Assembly: GCF_021343995.1 (NCBI RefSeq)
Contig: NZ_JAJTTE010000065.1
Coordinates: forward strand, 1-35,899
DNA length: 35,899 nt
From: Pseudonocardia terrae
GTDB lineage: Bacteria > Actinomycetota > Actinomycetes > Mycobacteriales > Pseudonocardiaceae
Reading direction: 5' to 3'
The notes beneath the pieces are model-generated. The model had not been told where the DNA came from. It made no database searches and saw nothing but the letters and a program-made list of their open reading frames with translations. The translations under genes and the position numbers were made by a program. Below are positions 17,376 through 25,540 of this stretch, in pieces. The number at the start of each line of letters is the position of its first letter. Positions within the stretch are counted from its first letter, which is position 1.

Positions 17376-17441
17376 CGTCTTCCGCCCGAGTGCGTCGCGA
17401 CGCACGGACCGTGCGGGCAGCAGACCAGGAGGATCACCGAG

Positions 17442-18752
17442 GTGCTCAGCGCTTTCCGGGCGGCCCTCACGACCCCGGATCTCCGGAAGAAGATCCTCTT
17501 CACCCTCGGGGTCGTGGCCGTCTACCGGCTCGGGGCGAACATCCCGTCGCCCGGCGTGTCCTACGTGAACGTGCAGGAGTGCATCCGGCAGGTCGAGGGC
17601 AGCGACAACGCCGGTATCTACTCGCTCATCAACCTGTTCTCCGGCGGCGCGCTCCTGCAGCTGTCGATCCTGGCCCTCGGGATCATGCCGTACATCACGG
17701 CGTCGATCATCATTCAGCTGCTCACCGTGGTCATCCCGCGGTTCGAGGTGCTGAAGAAGGAAGGCCAGTCCGGGCAGAACAAGCTCACGCAGTACACCCG
17801 GTACCTCACGATCGCGCTGGCGATCCTGCAGGCCACCGGGATCGTGGCGCTGGCGGACCGGGGCGCCCTGCTGGGCAACTGCGACAAGCCGATCATCCCG
17901 AACTCCGACGTGTTCTCGCTCGCGATCATCGTCATCGTCATGACGGCGGGCACCGCGGTCGTCATGTGGCTGGGTGAGCAGGTCACGGAGAAGGGCATCG
18001 GCAACGGCATGTCGTTGCTGATCTTCGCGTCGATCGCGCACCGGATCCCCTCCGAGGGCAAGAACATCCTCGACAACGCGGGCCCGCTGGTCTTCGCGGG
18101 CGTCTGCGTGTTCGGCCTGGCCATCATCGTCAGTGTCGTGTTCGTCGAGCAGGGCCAGCGCCGGATCCCGGTGCAGTACGCCAAGCGGATGGTCGGGCGC
18201 CGGATGTACGGCGGCACGTCGACGTACCTGCCGCTGAAGGTGAACCAGGCCGGCGTCATCCCGGTGATCTTCGGCAGCTCGCTGCTGTACCTGCCGGACC
18301 TGGTCTCCCGACTGCTCGGCAACACCAGCGGCGGCTTCCAGCAGTTCGTCCAGACCTACCTGGTCGACCAGTCCAACTGGCTGCACATCACCCTGTACGT
18401 CGCGCTCATCATCTTCTTCACGTACTTCTACGTCGGCATCACCTTCAACCCGGAGGAACGGGCCGACGAGATGAAGAAGTTCGGGGGCTTCATCCCGGGC
18501 ATCCGACCGGGCCGGCCGACCGCCGAGTACCTGAACTTCGTGCTCAGCCGCATCACCCTGCCGGGGTCGCTCTACCTGGGCATCATCGCCGTCCTGCCGA
18601 ACTTCTTCCTCGGCGTCACGGGTGGCGGGCAGAACCAGAACTTCCCCTTCGGCGGCACCGCCGTACTGATCATGGTCGGGGTCGGACTGGACACCGTGAA
18701 GCAGATCGAGAGCCAGCTGATGCAGCGGAACTACGAAGGTTTCCTGCGTTAG
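17442..18752 (+). CDS. secY: Preprotein translocase subunit SecY
   Basis: A 436-residue integral membrane protein with about ten predicted membrane helices, the channel subunit of SecYEG. Family signatures are present: GGALLQLSILALGIMPYITA (first signature, helix 2) and FNPEERADEMKKFGGFIPGI (second signature, cytosolic loop). The GTG start has AGGAGG at 17427-17432. The gene is separated from the spc genes by a hairpin but runs on to adk and map, the usual actinobacterial order. The stop codon TAG lies within a TTAGAGTCG string. Confidence 0.98.
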   Translation: MLSAFRAALTTPDLRKKILFTLGVVAVYRLGANIPSPGVSYVNVQECIRQVEGSDNAGIYSLINLFSGGALLQLSILALGIMPYITASIIIQLLTVVIPRFEVLKKEGQSGQNKLTQYTRYLTIALAILQATGIVALADRGALLGNCDKPIIPNSDVFSLAIIVIVMTAGTAVVMWLGEQVTEKGIGNGMSLLIFASIAHRIPSEGKNILDNAGPLVFAGVCVFGLAIIVSVVFVEQGQRRIPVQYAKRMVGRRMYGGTSTYLPLKVNQAGVIPVIFGSSLLYLPDLVSRLLGNTSGGFQQFVQTYLVDQSNWLHITLYVALIIFFTYFYVGITFNPEERADEMKKFGGFIPGIRPGRPTAEYLNFVLSRITLPGSLYLGIIAVLPNFFLGVTGGGQNQNFPFGGTAVLIMVGVGLDTVKQIESQLMQRNYEGFLR

Positions 18753-18789
18753 AGTCGGGGCAGAGGGCCTTGTTCGACGGGCCGTCGAA
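18750..18789 (+). promoter_or_regulatory. adk promoter candidate and small hairpin
   Basis: TAGAGT (18750-18755), overlapping the secY stop, resembles the -10 before secY. It is followed by a 7-bp stem, TTCGACG/CGTCGAA (18773-18779 and 18783-18789). The 153-bp secY-adk spacer otherwise holds only GC-rich sequence and the adk ribosome-binding site (GGGAGG near 18891). Weak evidence: no -35 is seen. Confidence 0.3.
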
Positions 18790-18905
18790 GATGCAGTATC
18801 GACGCCTCGGCGAGCGGGCCCCGAGCCCGTCGGCCCGCCGGGGTCACCTCGTTCGCCGCCAGAGCGGGCGGCAGAGCAGAACACAGCAGGGAGGTCGGGT
18901 CCCAA

Positions 18906-19457
18906 GTGCGACTCGTTCTTGTCGGTCCGCCGGGCGCGGGTAAGGGGACGCAGGCGGAGCGCCTGGCCCAGCAGCTGGACGTCCCCCACATCTCCACCGG
19001 GGACCTGTTCCGGGCGAACCTGAAGGACGAGACGCCGCTCGGCATCGAGGCCCGGTCGTACATGGACGCCGGCAACCTGGTGCCGGACTCGGTCACCGTC
19101 GCGATGGTGAAGGACCGCCTCGCGGACCCCGACGCCGCGAAGGGCTTCATCCTCGACGGCTTCCCGCGGACCGTCCCGCAGGCGGACGCGCTGGCCGAGA
19201 TCCTGGCCGAGTACGGTGTCGACCTCGACGCCGTCGTCGAGTTCGAGGTGGACGACGAGGTCGTCGTGCAGCGGCTGCTCGGCCGCGGCCGGTCGGACGA
19301 CAACGAAGAGGTCATCCGCAACCGGCAGCAGGTCTACCGGGACGAGACGGCCCCGCTGCTGCGGTACTACGCCGCGAAGCTCGTCACGGTCGACGCGGTC
19401 GGCGAGGTCCCCGAGATCACGGACCGCGTGACCACCGCGCTCGAGGCACGCAAGTAG
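18906..19457 (+). CDS. adk: Adenylate kinase, short form
   Basis: 183 residues; interconverts ATP + AMP and 2 ADP in the cytoplasm. P-loop GPPGAGKGT (7-15), the AMP-binding segment ISTGDLFR and DGFPRT are intact. The LID region is the short version (GRGRSDDNEEVIRNRQQVY) without the inserted zinc or beta domain, as in Mycobacterium, so it is shorter than the roughly 215-residue E. coli enzyme. GTG start with a GGGAGG site upstream. It is followed after 22 bp by map. Confidence 0.98.
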   Translation: MRLVLVGPPGAGKGTQAERLAQQLDVPHISTGDLFRANLKDETPLGIEARSYMDAGNLVPDSVTVAMVKDRLADPDAAKGFILDGFPRTVPQADALAEILAEYGVDLDAVVEFEVDDEVVVQRLLGRGRSDDNEEVIRNRQQVYRDETAPLLRYYAAKLVTVDAVGEVPEITDRVTTALEARK

Positions 19458-19479
19458 GACCCAGCGACAGGAGGCCCGC

Positions 19480-20304
19480 ATGACCGGCAGGAAGGGCGGC
19501 GTGCGCGGCGCGATCGCACGGCTCAGGGGGCGCGACATCGAGCTCAAGAACCCGGCCGAGATCGAGGCCATGCGGGCGGCGGGGGCCGTGGTGGCCGCCG
19601 CGCTCGCGGCCGTCACCGACCTGGCCAAGCCGGGGGTCTCCACCGCGGAGCTCGACGCGCTGGCGGAGCAGGTCATCCGCGAGGCCGGCGCGGTTCCGTC
19701 CTTCAAGGGCTACCACGGGTTCCCGGCGAGCATCTGCGCGTCGGTGAACGAGCAGATCGTCCACGGCATCCCGTCGTCGGCCCAGGTGCTGGGCGACGGG
19801 GACCTGGTTTCCGTGGACTGCGGCGCCATCCTCGACGGCTGGCACGGCGACTCCGCCGTCACGCTGGCCGTCGGGGAGGTGTCGCCCGCGGACCTCGCCC
19901 TGTCGAAGGCGTGCGAGGGCGCGATGTGGGCCGGGATCGAGGCCGTGCGGCCCGGGGCCCGCCTCACCGACATCTCCTACGCGATCCAGGAGGCCTGCCG
20001 GGCGGCCGCGATCGCGGACCGGGCCGACTACGGGATCGTCGCCGAGTACGGCGGCCACGGCATCGGCACGTCGATGCACATGGACCCGTTCCTCCCCAAC
20101 CACGGCGAGCCCGGGCACGGCCCGAAGCTGCGCCCCGGCATGGCCCTGGCGATCGAGCCGATGCTCACCGCGGGCGACCCCGAGACCCGTGAGCTCGAGG
20201 ACGGCTGGACCGTCATGACCGAGACCGGCGGGCGGGCCGTGCACTGGGAGCACACCGTCGCGGTCACCGAGCACGGGCACTCGGTCCTCACCCTTCCCGC
20301 CTGA
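19480..20304 (+). CDS. map: Methionine aminopeptidase type I
   Basis: 274 residues. Removes N-terminal methionine from new proteins using a dinuclear metal centre. Ligands are all present with family spacing: Asp113, Asp124, His193, Glu226 and Glu257; His95 is the conserved substrate-binding histidine (VHGIP). No SH3-type N-terminal extension, only about 20 extra basic residues. An AGGAGG site precedes ATG. The stop codon lies inside a 10-bp tandem repeat. Confidence 0.97.
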   Translation: MTGRKGGVRGAIARLRGRDIELKNPAEIEAMRAAGAVVAAALAAVTDLAKPGVSTAELDALAEQVIREAGAVPSFKGYHGFPASICASVNEQIVHGIPSSAQVLGDGDLVSVDCGAILDGWHGDSAVTLAVGEVSPADLALSKACEGAMWAGIEAVRPGARLTDISYAIQEACRAAAIADRADYGIVAEYGGHGIGTSMHMDPFLPNHGEPGHGPKLRPGMALAIEPMLTAGDPETRELEDGWTVMTETGGRAVHWEHTVAVTEHGHSVLTLPA

Positions 20305-20340
20305 CCCCGCCTGACCCCGCCTGACCCCGCCTGACCCTGC
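20301..20340. repeat. Four tandem 10-bp repeats at the end of map
   Basis: CTGACCCCGC occurs three times, then CTGACCCTGC, beginning at the last sense codon of map. Each unit carries a TGA, so the stop is reiterated. Probably slippage-generated. Confidence 0.8.
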
Positions 20341-20356
20341 TCGGCCGTGCCGACGT

Positions 20357-20380
20357 CGGCCGGGCGGAACCGCCCGGTCG
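20357..20380. terminator. Terminator hairpin after map
   Basis: CCGGGCGG (20360-20367) and CCGCCCGG (20370-20377), extendable by three further pairs including a G-T wobble. A tight loop with no T-tract. It separates the secY-adk-map unit from the transhydrogenase operon. Confidence 0.55.
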
Positions 20381-20430
20381 GGCGGGGTCTCGCTTTGATC
20401 CGGACGGGGTCCTGCGGCGCTCTGCTGCAC

Positions 20431-20436
20431 TAGGTT
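20431..20436 (+). promoter_or_regulatory. -10 candidate for leaderless pntAa
   Basis: TAGGTT ends 6 bases before the pntAa ATG (20443). This spacing would place the transcription start at the A of the start codon. No ribosome-binding site is visible. No strong -35. Confidence 0.45.
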
Positions 20437-20442
20437 CCTCGC

Positions 20443-21564
20443 ATGAGTGCTGATGCCGCAGCGCAGCGGCCTCCGGGAGCGACCGTGGGCGTGCCCCGCG
20501 AGTCGGGTCCCGGTGAGCGTCGGGTCGCGCTGGTGCCGAAGGTCGTGGAACGACTCCGGTCGAAGAACGTGTCGGTGGTCGTGGAGTCGGGCGCCGGGCT
20601 GGGCGCCCTCATCCCGGACGGGCTCTACGTCGAGGCGGGCGCGACGGTCGGCGACCCGTGGTCGTGCGACGTGGTGGTGAAGGTGGCTCCGCCGACGGCC
20701 GAGGAGATCGGCCGGCTGCGGTCCGGGTCGACGGTGATCGGCTTCCTGGCTCCGCTGACCGCGCCGGAGACGACCGCGGCGCTGCGCGATGCCGGTATCA
20801 CGGCGTTCGCGATGGAGTCGATCCCGCGCATCTCGCGGGCGCAGTCGATGGACGCGCTGTCCTCGCAGGCGAACGTGGCCGGGTACAAGGCGGTGCTGCT
20901 GGCCGCGGAGCGGTCGACCCGGTTCTTCCCGATGCTGACCACGGCGGCGGGCACGGTGAAGCCGGCGACCGCGCTGGTGCTGGGCGTGGGCGTGGCGGGG
21001 TTGCAGGCGTTGGCCACCGCCAAGCGGCTCGGCGCCCGCACCACCGGCTACGACGTGCGGCCCGAGGTGGCCGACCAGGTGCGCTCGCTGGGCGCGCAGT
21101 GGCTGGACCTCGGCATCGACGCGGCGGGCGAGGGCGGGTACGCCCGTGAGCTGACCGACGACGAGCGGGCCGAGCAGCAGAAGCGCCTCGAGGAGGCCAT
21201 CACCGGGTTCGACGTCGTGATCACCACGGCGCTGGTGCCCGGGCGCACGGCGCCGACCCTGGTCACCGCGAAGGCGGTGGAGGGGATGAAACCGGGCAGC
21301 GTCGTGGTGGACCTGGCGGGGGAGACCGGCGGCAACTGCGAGCTCACCGAGCCCGGGGAGGTCGTCGTGAAGCACGACGTCACCATCGCCTCGCCGCTGA
21401 ACCTGCCGGCCGGGATGCCCGAGCACGCGTCGGAGCTCTACGCCCGGAACGTCTCGGCGCTGCTCGAACTCATGCTCGACGACGGCGGTGCGGTGGCGCC
21501 GGACTGGTCGGACGAGGTGCTGGCGAAGTCCTGCGTGACGCGGGTCGAGGGGGAGGCGGAGTGA
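20443..21564 (+). CDS. pntA: NAD(P) transhydrogenase alpha subunit, domain I
   Basis: 373 residues, the NAD(H)-binding dI component (PntAa) of the three-polypeptide proton-translocating transhydrogenase, which uses the proton gradient to make NADPH from NADH. The Rossmann motif GVGVAG is at 181-186, and the nicotinamide-contacting segment RAQSMD is at 132-137. The alanine dehydrogenase/PNT N-terminal fold is visible from VPRESGPGERRVALVP. The membrane part is encoded separately by the next gene, as in Rhodospirillum. ATG is probably leaderless. It overlaps the next gene by 1-4 bases. Confidence 0.95.
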   Translation: MSADAAAQRPPGATVGVPRESGPGERRVALVPKVVERLRSKNVSVVVESGAGLGALIPDGLYVEAGATVGDPWSCDVVVKVAPPTAEEIGRLRSGSTVIGFLAPLTAPETTAALRDAGITAFAMESIPRISRAQSMDALSSQANVAGYKAVLLAAERSTRFFPMLTTAAGTVKPATALVLGVGVAGLQALATAKRLGARTTGYDVRPEVADQVRSLGAQWLDLGIDAAGEGGYARELTDDERAEQQKRLEEAITGFDVVITTALVPGRTAPTLVTAKAVEGMKPGSVVVDLAGETGGNCELTEPGEVVVKHDVTIASPLNLPAGMPEHASELYARNVSALLELMLDDGGAVAPDWSDEVLAKSCVTRVEGEAE

Positions 21565-21911
21565 TGCAGAGCGGGTCCCTGCTGGCGAACATCGCGATCC
21601 TGGTGCTGGCCGGGTTCGTCGGGTTCGCGGTCATCTCGAAGGTGCCGAACACCCTGCACACGCCGCTGATGTCGGGCACGAACGCGATCCACGGGATCGT
21701 GCTGCTCGGCGGGCTGATCGTGCTCGGCGAGCTGGAGAACCCGTCGGTGCTCGACTCGGTCATCCTGATCGTCGCGATCGCCTTCGGCACGATCAACGTC
21801 GTCGGTGGGTTCCTGGTCACCGACCGCATGCTGGGCATGTTCAAGGCCAAGCCCGCCGAGAAGGTGTCGGCCGACGCCGAGCAGAGCTCGGACGGCCGGG
21901 TGAAGCGCTGA
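21564..21911 (+). CDS. pntAb: NAD(P) transhydrogenase alpha subunit, membrane part
   Basis: 115 residues from ATG 21564 (a GTG at 21561 would add one). Three to four hydrophobic segments, with SKVPNTLHTPLMSGTNAIHG as the family core. This is the PntAb part of the transmembrane proton channel, which assembles with PntB. The C-terminus is hydrophilic. It overlaps pntAa and pntB by one base each, consistent with coupled production of stoichiometric subunits. Confidence 0.95.
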   Translation: MQSGSLLANIAILVLAGFVGFAVISKVPNTLHTPLMSGTNAIHGIVLLGGLIVLGELENPSVLDSVILIVAIAFGTINVVGGFLVTDRMLGMFKAKPAEKVSADAEQSSDGRVKR

Positions 21912-23305
21912 TGGACACGGCCGTACTGGACGTCGTCGTCCCGATCCTCTACATCATCGCGTTCGCCCTGTTCATCTACGGCCTGATGGGTCTGACGGGG
22001 CCGAAGACGGCGGTCCGCGGCAACAAGATCGCCGCGGTCGGCATGCTGATCGCGGTCGTCGCGACGCTGCTGCGGGTGCAGCACAACTGGATCCTGATCG
22101 TGCTCGGCCTGGTCGTGGGCGCGGCGCTGGGCGTGCCGTCGGCGCGGCAGGTGAAGATGACCGCGATGCCGCAGATGGTGGCGCTGTTCAACGGCGTCGG
22201 CGGCGGGGCGGTCGCGCTGATCGCCTGGTCGGAGTTCCGCACGTCGGGCGGCTTCCTCGACACCGCGACCTACGTCGTCGTCGCCTCGCTGTTCGCGGCC
22301 ATCGTCGGGTCGGTGTCGTTCTGGGGCTCGCTGATCGCGTTCGGCAAGCTGCAGGAGATCCTGCCGAGCCGGCCGATGGGGCTGGGCAGGGCGCAGCAGG
22401 CGGTCAACGTGCTGCTGCTGGTCGCCGCGGTCGCGTGCGCGGTGGTCGCGGGGCTCGGCGGGTCGTCCCAGCTGTGGATCGTCCTCGTGCTGGTGCTCGC
22501 CGCGGTGCTCGGCGTGATGGTGGTGCTGCCGATCGGCGGCGCCGACATGCCCGTCGTGATCTCGCTGCTCAACGCCCTGACCGGGCTGTCGGCGGCGGCT
22601 GCCGGTCTCGCGCTGGACAACACGGCGATGATCGTCGCCGGCATGATCGTCGGTGCCTCCGGTTCGATCCTGACCAACCAGATGGCCGTGGCGATGAACC
22701 GGACCATCCCGGCCATCGTGGCCGGCGGGTTCGGCGGGACGGCGATCGCCGCGTCGGACGACGGCGTGGAGCGGACCGTGCGGTCCACCTCGGCGTCGGA
22801 CGCGGCCATCCAGATGGCCTACGCGTCGCAGGTCATCGTGGTCCCGGGCTACGGGATGGCGGTCGCGCAGGCGCAGCACGCGGTCAAGGACATGGCCAAG
22901 CTGCTCGAGGCCAAGGGCGTGGAGGTCAAGTACGCCATCCACCCCGTGGCCGGGCGCATGCCGGGGCACATGAACGTGCTGCTGGCCGAGGCGGACGTCG
23001 CCTACGAGGCGCTCAAGGAGATGGACGAGATCAACGACGAGTTCGCCCGCACGGACGTCACGCTCGTCATCGGGGCCAACGACGTCACCAACCCGGCGGC
23101 GCGCAACGACCCCAGCTCGCCCATCCACGGGATGCCGATCCTCAACGTCGACGAGTCCCGCAACGTCATCGTGCTCAAGCGCTCGATGAACAGCGGCTTC
23201 GCCGGCATCGACAACCCGCTGTTCTACGGGGAGCGCACGAGCATGCTCTTCGGCGACGCCAAGAAGTCCGTCATGGAGGTGACCGAGGAGCTCAAGGCCC
23301 TCTGA
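21911..23305 (+). CDS. pntB: NAD(P) transhydrogenase subunit beta
   Basis: 464 residues. The N-terminal half has about nine membrane helices, and the C-terminal domain III binds NADP(H), with the fingerprint GYGMAVAQAQ and the later segments AGRMPGHMNVLLAEADV and GANDVTNPAA. Completes the PntAa-PntAb-PntB enzyme. It converges on the MFS gene 45 bp downstream. Confidence 0.96.
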   Translation: MDTAVLDVVVPILYIIAFALFIYGLMGLTGPKTAVRGNKIAAVGMLIAVVATLLRVQHNWILIVLGLVVGAALGVPSARQVKMTAMPQMVALFNGVGGGAVALIAWSEFRTSGGFLDTATYVVVASLFAAIVGSVSFWGSLIAFGKLQEILPSRPMGLGRAQQAVNVLLLVAAVACAVVAGLGGSSQLWIVLVLVLAAVLGVMVVLPIGGADMPVVISLLNALTGLSAAAAGLALDNTAMIVAGMIVGASGSILTNQMAVAMNRTIPAIVAGGFGGTAIAASDDGVERTVRSTSASDAAIQMAYASQVIVVPGYGMAVAQAQHAVKDMAKLLEAKGVEVKYAIHPVAGRMPGHMNVLLAEADVAYEALKEMDEINDEFARTDVTLVIGANDVTNPAARNDPSSPIHGMPILNVDESRNVIVLKRSMNSGFAGIDNPLFYGERTSMLFGDAKKSVMEVTEELKAL

Positions 23306-23316
23306 CGCCGGGGTGG

Positions 23317-23346
23317 CGCGCTCGCTCACCGAGGTGCGCGAGCGCG
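23317..23346. terminator. Bidirectional terminator between pntB and MFS gene
   Basis: Stem CGCGCTCGC (23317-23325) and GCGAGCGCG (23338-23346), 9 bp, around a 12-base loop that can itself pair (CACC/GGTG). It sits in the short gap between convergent genes and can serve both. Confidence 0.65.
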
Positions 23347-23350
23347 TCGC

Positions 23351-24631
23351 TCACCGCTCCTGGGCCGGGTCGAGCGGATGGGCGAGCTCGTCGCGGTGCA
23401 GGCGCCAGCCCACGACCGCGGCCACGGCGAGCAGCACGGGCACGAGCCCGGCGATCGCGAAGGTGACCGGGATGCCGATCGTCTCGCCCACCGGGCCGGC
23501 CAGCGCCGTCGAGACCGGCATCAGGGCGAGCGAGACGAAGAAGTCGAGGCTCGAGACCCGGCCCAGCAGGTGCGGCGGGACCCGGCGCTGCAGCAGTGTC
23601 CCCCAGATCACCATGGCGGCACCGTGTGCCGCCCCGACCACGCCGACGATCGCGCCCATCACCCACAGCCGGTCGGTGAACCCGATCGCGACCAGCGGGA
23701 CGCCGCCGACGCCCCAGAGCAGGATCATGACCGTGAGGTACCGGCGCGGCATCCGCCCCGCCGACGCGACGAGCGACCCGGCCGCGCCGCCCAGCCCGAA
23801 CGCGGCCAGGACCAGCGCGTACCCGCCCGGCCCGCTCGCCGTCCGGTCGCGGACCGCGAAGGGCAGCAGGACCTCGATCGGGCCGATCACGACCAGCACG
23901 AGCAGGACGGCGAAGGCGAGGGTGGCGAACAGCCAGCCGGTGCGCAGCAGGTAGGCGAAGCCCTCGCGCAGGTCCGCCAGGACCGAGCTGCGCTCCCGGT
24001 CCCCGGCCGACGGGGGCACCCGTATCGCGAGCAGCGGCAGCAGGGCGAGCGCGTAGCCCGCGGCCGCACCCCCCAGGGCGATGCCCGGGCCGAACGCGGC
24101 CACGAGCCCGCCGGCCAGCGCGGGACCCGCGGCGTACATCGCGACGGGCCGCAGGACGCCCTCGAGGCCGTTGGCGGCGAGCAGCTCGTCGGCCGGGAGC
24201 AGCGTCGGCAGGATCGCCGAGTAGGCGGGGTAGAAGAAGGCCTCGGCCGCGCCGACCACGAACGCGATCGCGGCCAGGTGCCACAGCTGCAGGGTGCCGG
24301 TGAGCGCGAGCGCGGCGGCGAGGCCGGCCATGCCGATCCGGACCACCTCGACCATCCGGAGCAGCAGCCGTCGGGAGACCCGGTCGGCGGCCACCCCGCC
24401 CAGCAGGACGCTCGCCAGCAGGCCGGCGGCCGCGGCCGCGGAGACCAGCGACAGGTCCGACGGCCCGCCGCCGAGCGCGATGACCTGGTAGACCAGCGCG
24501 ACGATCCAGAGCCCGCTCGCGAACAGCGACGCGCCCATCGACACCGCGAGCAGGGTGTAGTCGCGGTGCCGGAAGGGCCGCAGCGGCCGGGGCAGGCCGC
24601 GCTGCGGGACGGGTGCCGTTCCGGTGCTCAC
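23351..24631 (-). CDS. MFS transporter, probable exporter
   Basis: 426 residues with about 12 hydrophobic segments. Motif A between helices 2 and 3 is GGVAADRVSRR (78-88). The overall look is that of the MFS group that includes the enterobactin exporter EntS and macrolide exporters; the substrate is unknown. GTG at 24631 is chosen because the first hydrophobic helix starts about 25 residues later and the 51 residues encoded upstream are not protein-like. The start overlaps a promoter-like region with a TTGACC -35 and a dyad. It converges on pntB. Confidence 0.85.
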   Translation of the reverse strand: MSTGTAPVPQRGLPRPLRPFRHRDYTLLAVSMGASLFASGLWIVALVYQVIALGGGPSDLSLVSAAAAAGLLASVLLGGVAADRVSRRLLLRMVEVVRIGMAGLAAALALTGTLQLWHLAAIAFVVGAAEAFFYPAYSAILPTLLPADELLAANGLEGVLRPVAMYAAGPALAGGLVAAFGPGIALGGAAAGYALALLPLLAIRVPPSAGDRERSSVLADLREGFAYLLRTGWLFATLAFAVLLVLVVIGPIEVLLPFAVRDRTASGPGGYALVLAAFGLGGAAGSLVASAGRMPRRYLTVMILLWGVGGVPLVAIGFTDRLWVMGAIVGVVGAAHGAAMVIWGTLLQRRVPPHLLGRVSSLDFFVSLALMPVSTALAGPVGETIGIPVTFAIAGLVPVLLAVAAVVGWRLHRDELAHPLDPAQER

Positions 24632-24947
24632 AGGGCATACTGGAGCACCTGCCCCGGGGTCGAGGTCAACCGGATTCCCCGGGCGAAGCGGACAGCGGCG
24701 CGGCAGCCGGGGCGGGCCGTCGCGGTGGCCGGGCGGCCCCGCGCGCGTACCCCATGTGCCGGGGCCTGTAAAGCACACGTACACTGGTCACTCGGCGCGC
24801 CGTGTGGCGCCGGTTCCGCTCGTGCGCATGCGCACCCTCCGGTCCCGTCCCCGCCCCGTGGTGCGTCCGCAGCAAGTGAGCAGTACCCAGCAGTACCTGC
24901 AGTACAGCACGACGGACAACAGTCACCTGTCACGGAACGCGGAGGAC
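24632..24947. promoter_or_regulatory. Divergent MFS/infA intergenic region
   Basis: 316 bp. The left end carries the MFS promoter elements on the minus strand. TACACT at 24780-24785 is the best -10 candidate for infA on the plus strand, with only weak -35 matches upstream (TGTGCC at 24755-24760). A short CCCC/GGGG stem (24750-24764) overlaps that site. CAGTAC occurs three times between about 24877 and 24903. GGAGG at 24941-24945 is the infA ribosome-binding site. No gene is seen. Confidence 0.5.
24637..24669 (-). promoter_or_regulatory. MFS promoter with MerR-like dyad
   Basis: On the minus strand, TTGACC (24669-24664) is followed by a 20-base element bounded by ACCT and AGGT (24666-24647), then CAGTAT (24642-24637), 21 bases after the -35 and 5 bases before GTG. 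An over-long spacer filled by an ACCT-N12-AGGT dyad is the layout of MerR/SoxR-family promoters. Only 6 of the 10 dyad positions pair, and no regulator gene lies in the window, so this is tentative. Confidence 0.35.
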
Positions 24948-25169
24948 ATGGCCAAGAAGGACGGGGCGATCGAGGTCGAGGGCCGGGTCGTCGAACCCCT
25001 GCCGAACGCGATGTTCCGCGTGGAGCTGGAGAACGGGCACCGGGTCCTCGCGCACATCAGCGGGAAGATGCGGCAGCACTACATCCGGATCCTCCCCGAG
25101 GACCGGGTGGTCGTGGAGCTCTCTCCCTACGACCTCTCCCGCGGCCGCATCGTCTACCGCTACAAGTGA
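24948..25169 (+). CDS. infA: Translation initiation factor IF-1
   Basis: 73 residues, the exact family length, a single S1/OB domain that binds the 30S A site during initiation. ATG at 24948 follows GGAGG; the frame is open far upstream but non-coding there. The core includes VEGRVVEPLPNAMFRVELEN and GHRVLAHISGKMRQHYIRI. A 24-bp spacer leads to rpmJ. Confidence 0.98.
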   Translation: MAKKDGAIEVEGRVVEPLPNAMFRVELENGHRVLAHISGKMRQHYIRILPEDRVVVELSPYDLSRGRIVYRYK

Positions 25170-25193
25170 CGACCAACAGAAGGATCGCCTGAC

Positions 25194-25307
25194 GTGAAGG
25201 TCAAGCCGAGCGTCAAGCCGATCTGCGACAAGTGCAAGGTGATCCGCCGTCACGGCCGGGTCATGGTGATCTGCGAGAACCTGCGCCACAAGCAGCGCCA
25301 GGGCTGA
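25194..25307 (+). CDS. rpmJ: 50S ribosomal protein L36, zinc-binding form
   Basis: 37 residues, starting at GTG (VKVKPSVKPICDKCKVIRRH). Zinc ligands Cys11, Cys14, Cys27 and His32 are all present, so this is the zinc-dependent form. The usual partner of infA at the head of the alpha operon. AGAAGGA lies upstream as a ribosome-binding site. Too short for length-based gene finding, but unmistakable. Confidence 0.97.
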   Translation: MKVKPSVKPICDKCKVIRRHGRVMVICENLRHKQRQG

Positions 25308-25348
25308 TCACCCGCTTCACGCGGAGACGCTCACAGCTCAACAGGGGA

Positions 25349-25415
25349 CCTGCTTGCAGGGTCCGACCATCAACACAGAGGGCCTGCTTGCAGGGTCCGA
25401 CCATCAACACAGAGG
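25349..25415. repeat. 33-bp direct duplication upstream of rpsM
   Basis: A 33-base unit beginning CCTGCTTGCAGGGTCCGACC and ending CACAGAGG occurs at 25349-25381 and, identically, at 25383-25415. Each copy starts with a small inverted repeat (CCTGC-TT-GCAGG). They lie in the 233-bp rpmJ-rpsM spacer, about 125 bases before the rpsM start. The rest of the spacer holds no clear promoter; TAGTCA at 25483-25488 is only a weak -10. Function is unknown; a duplicated leader or binding element is possible. Confidence 0.8.
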
Positions 25416-25540
25416 AACCCGACGGACCTGCCGCGCCACCCGAGGCGTGGTGACACCTCCGGTACCGGGCCGGTGCCCCAGCTAGTCACTGAGGACGGCC
25501 GTCGGGAGTACCCGGCACGACCCAAGGAGACACCAGCCGC

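Noticed and set aside
17208..19706. 832-codon minus-strand open frame opposite secY and adk
   Set aside because: A shadow of conserved genes. It passes through the large rplO-secY hairpin and has no motif.
24877..24903. Three CAGTAC hexamers before infA as an operator array
   Set aside because: Spacing is irregular (11 and 9 bases) and the units are too short to separate from chance in a 316-bp region.
23378..25192. 604-codon plus-strand open frame over the MFS gene and infA
   Set aside because: It spans an antisense MFS gene, a promoter region and infA in the wrong frame; no similarity to a known protein.
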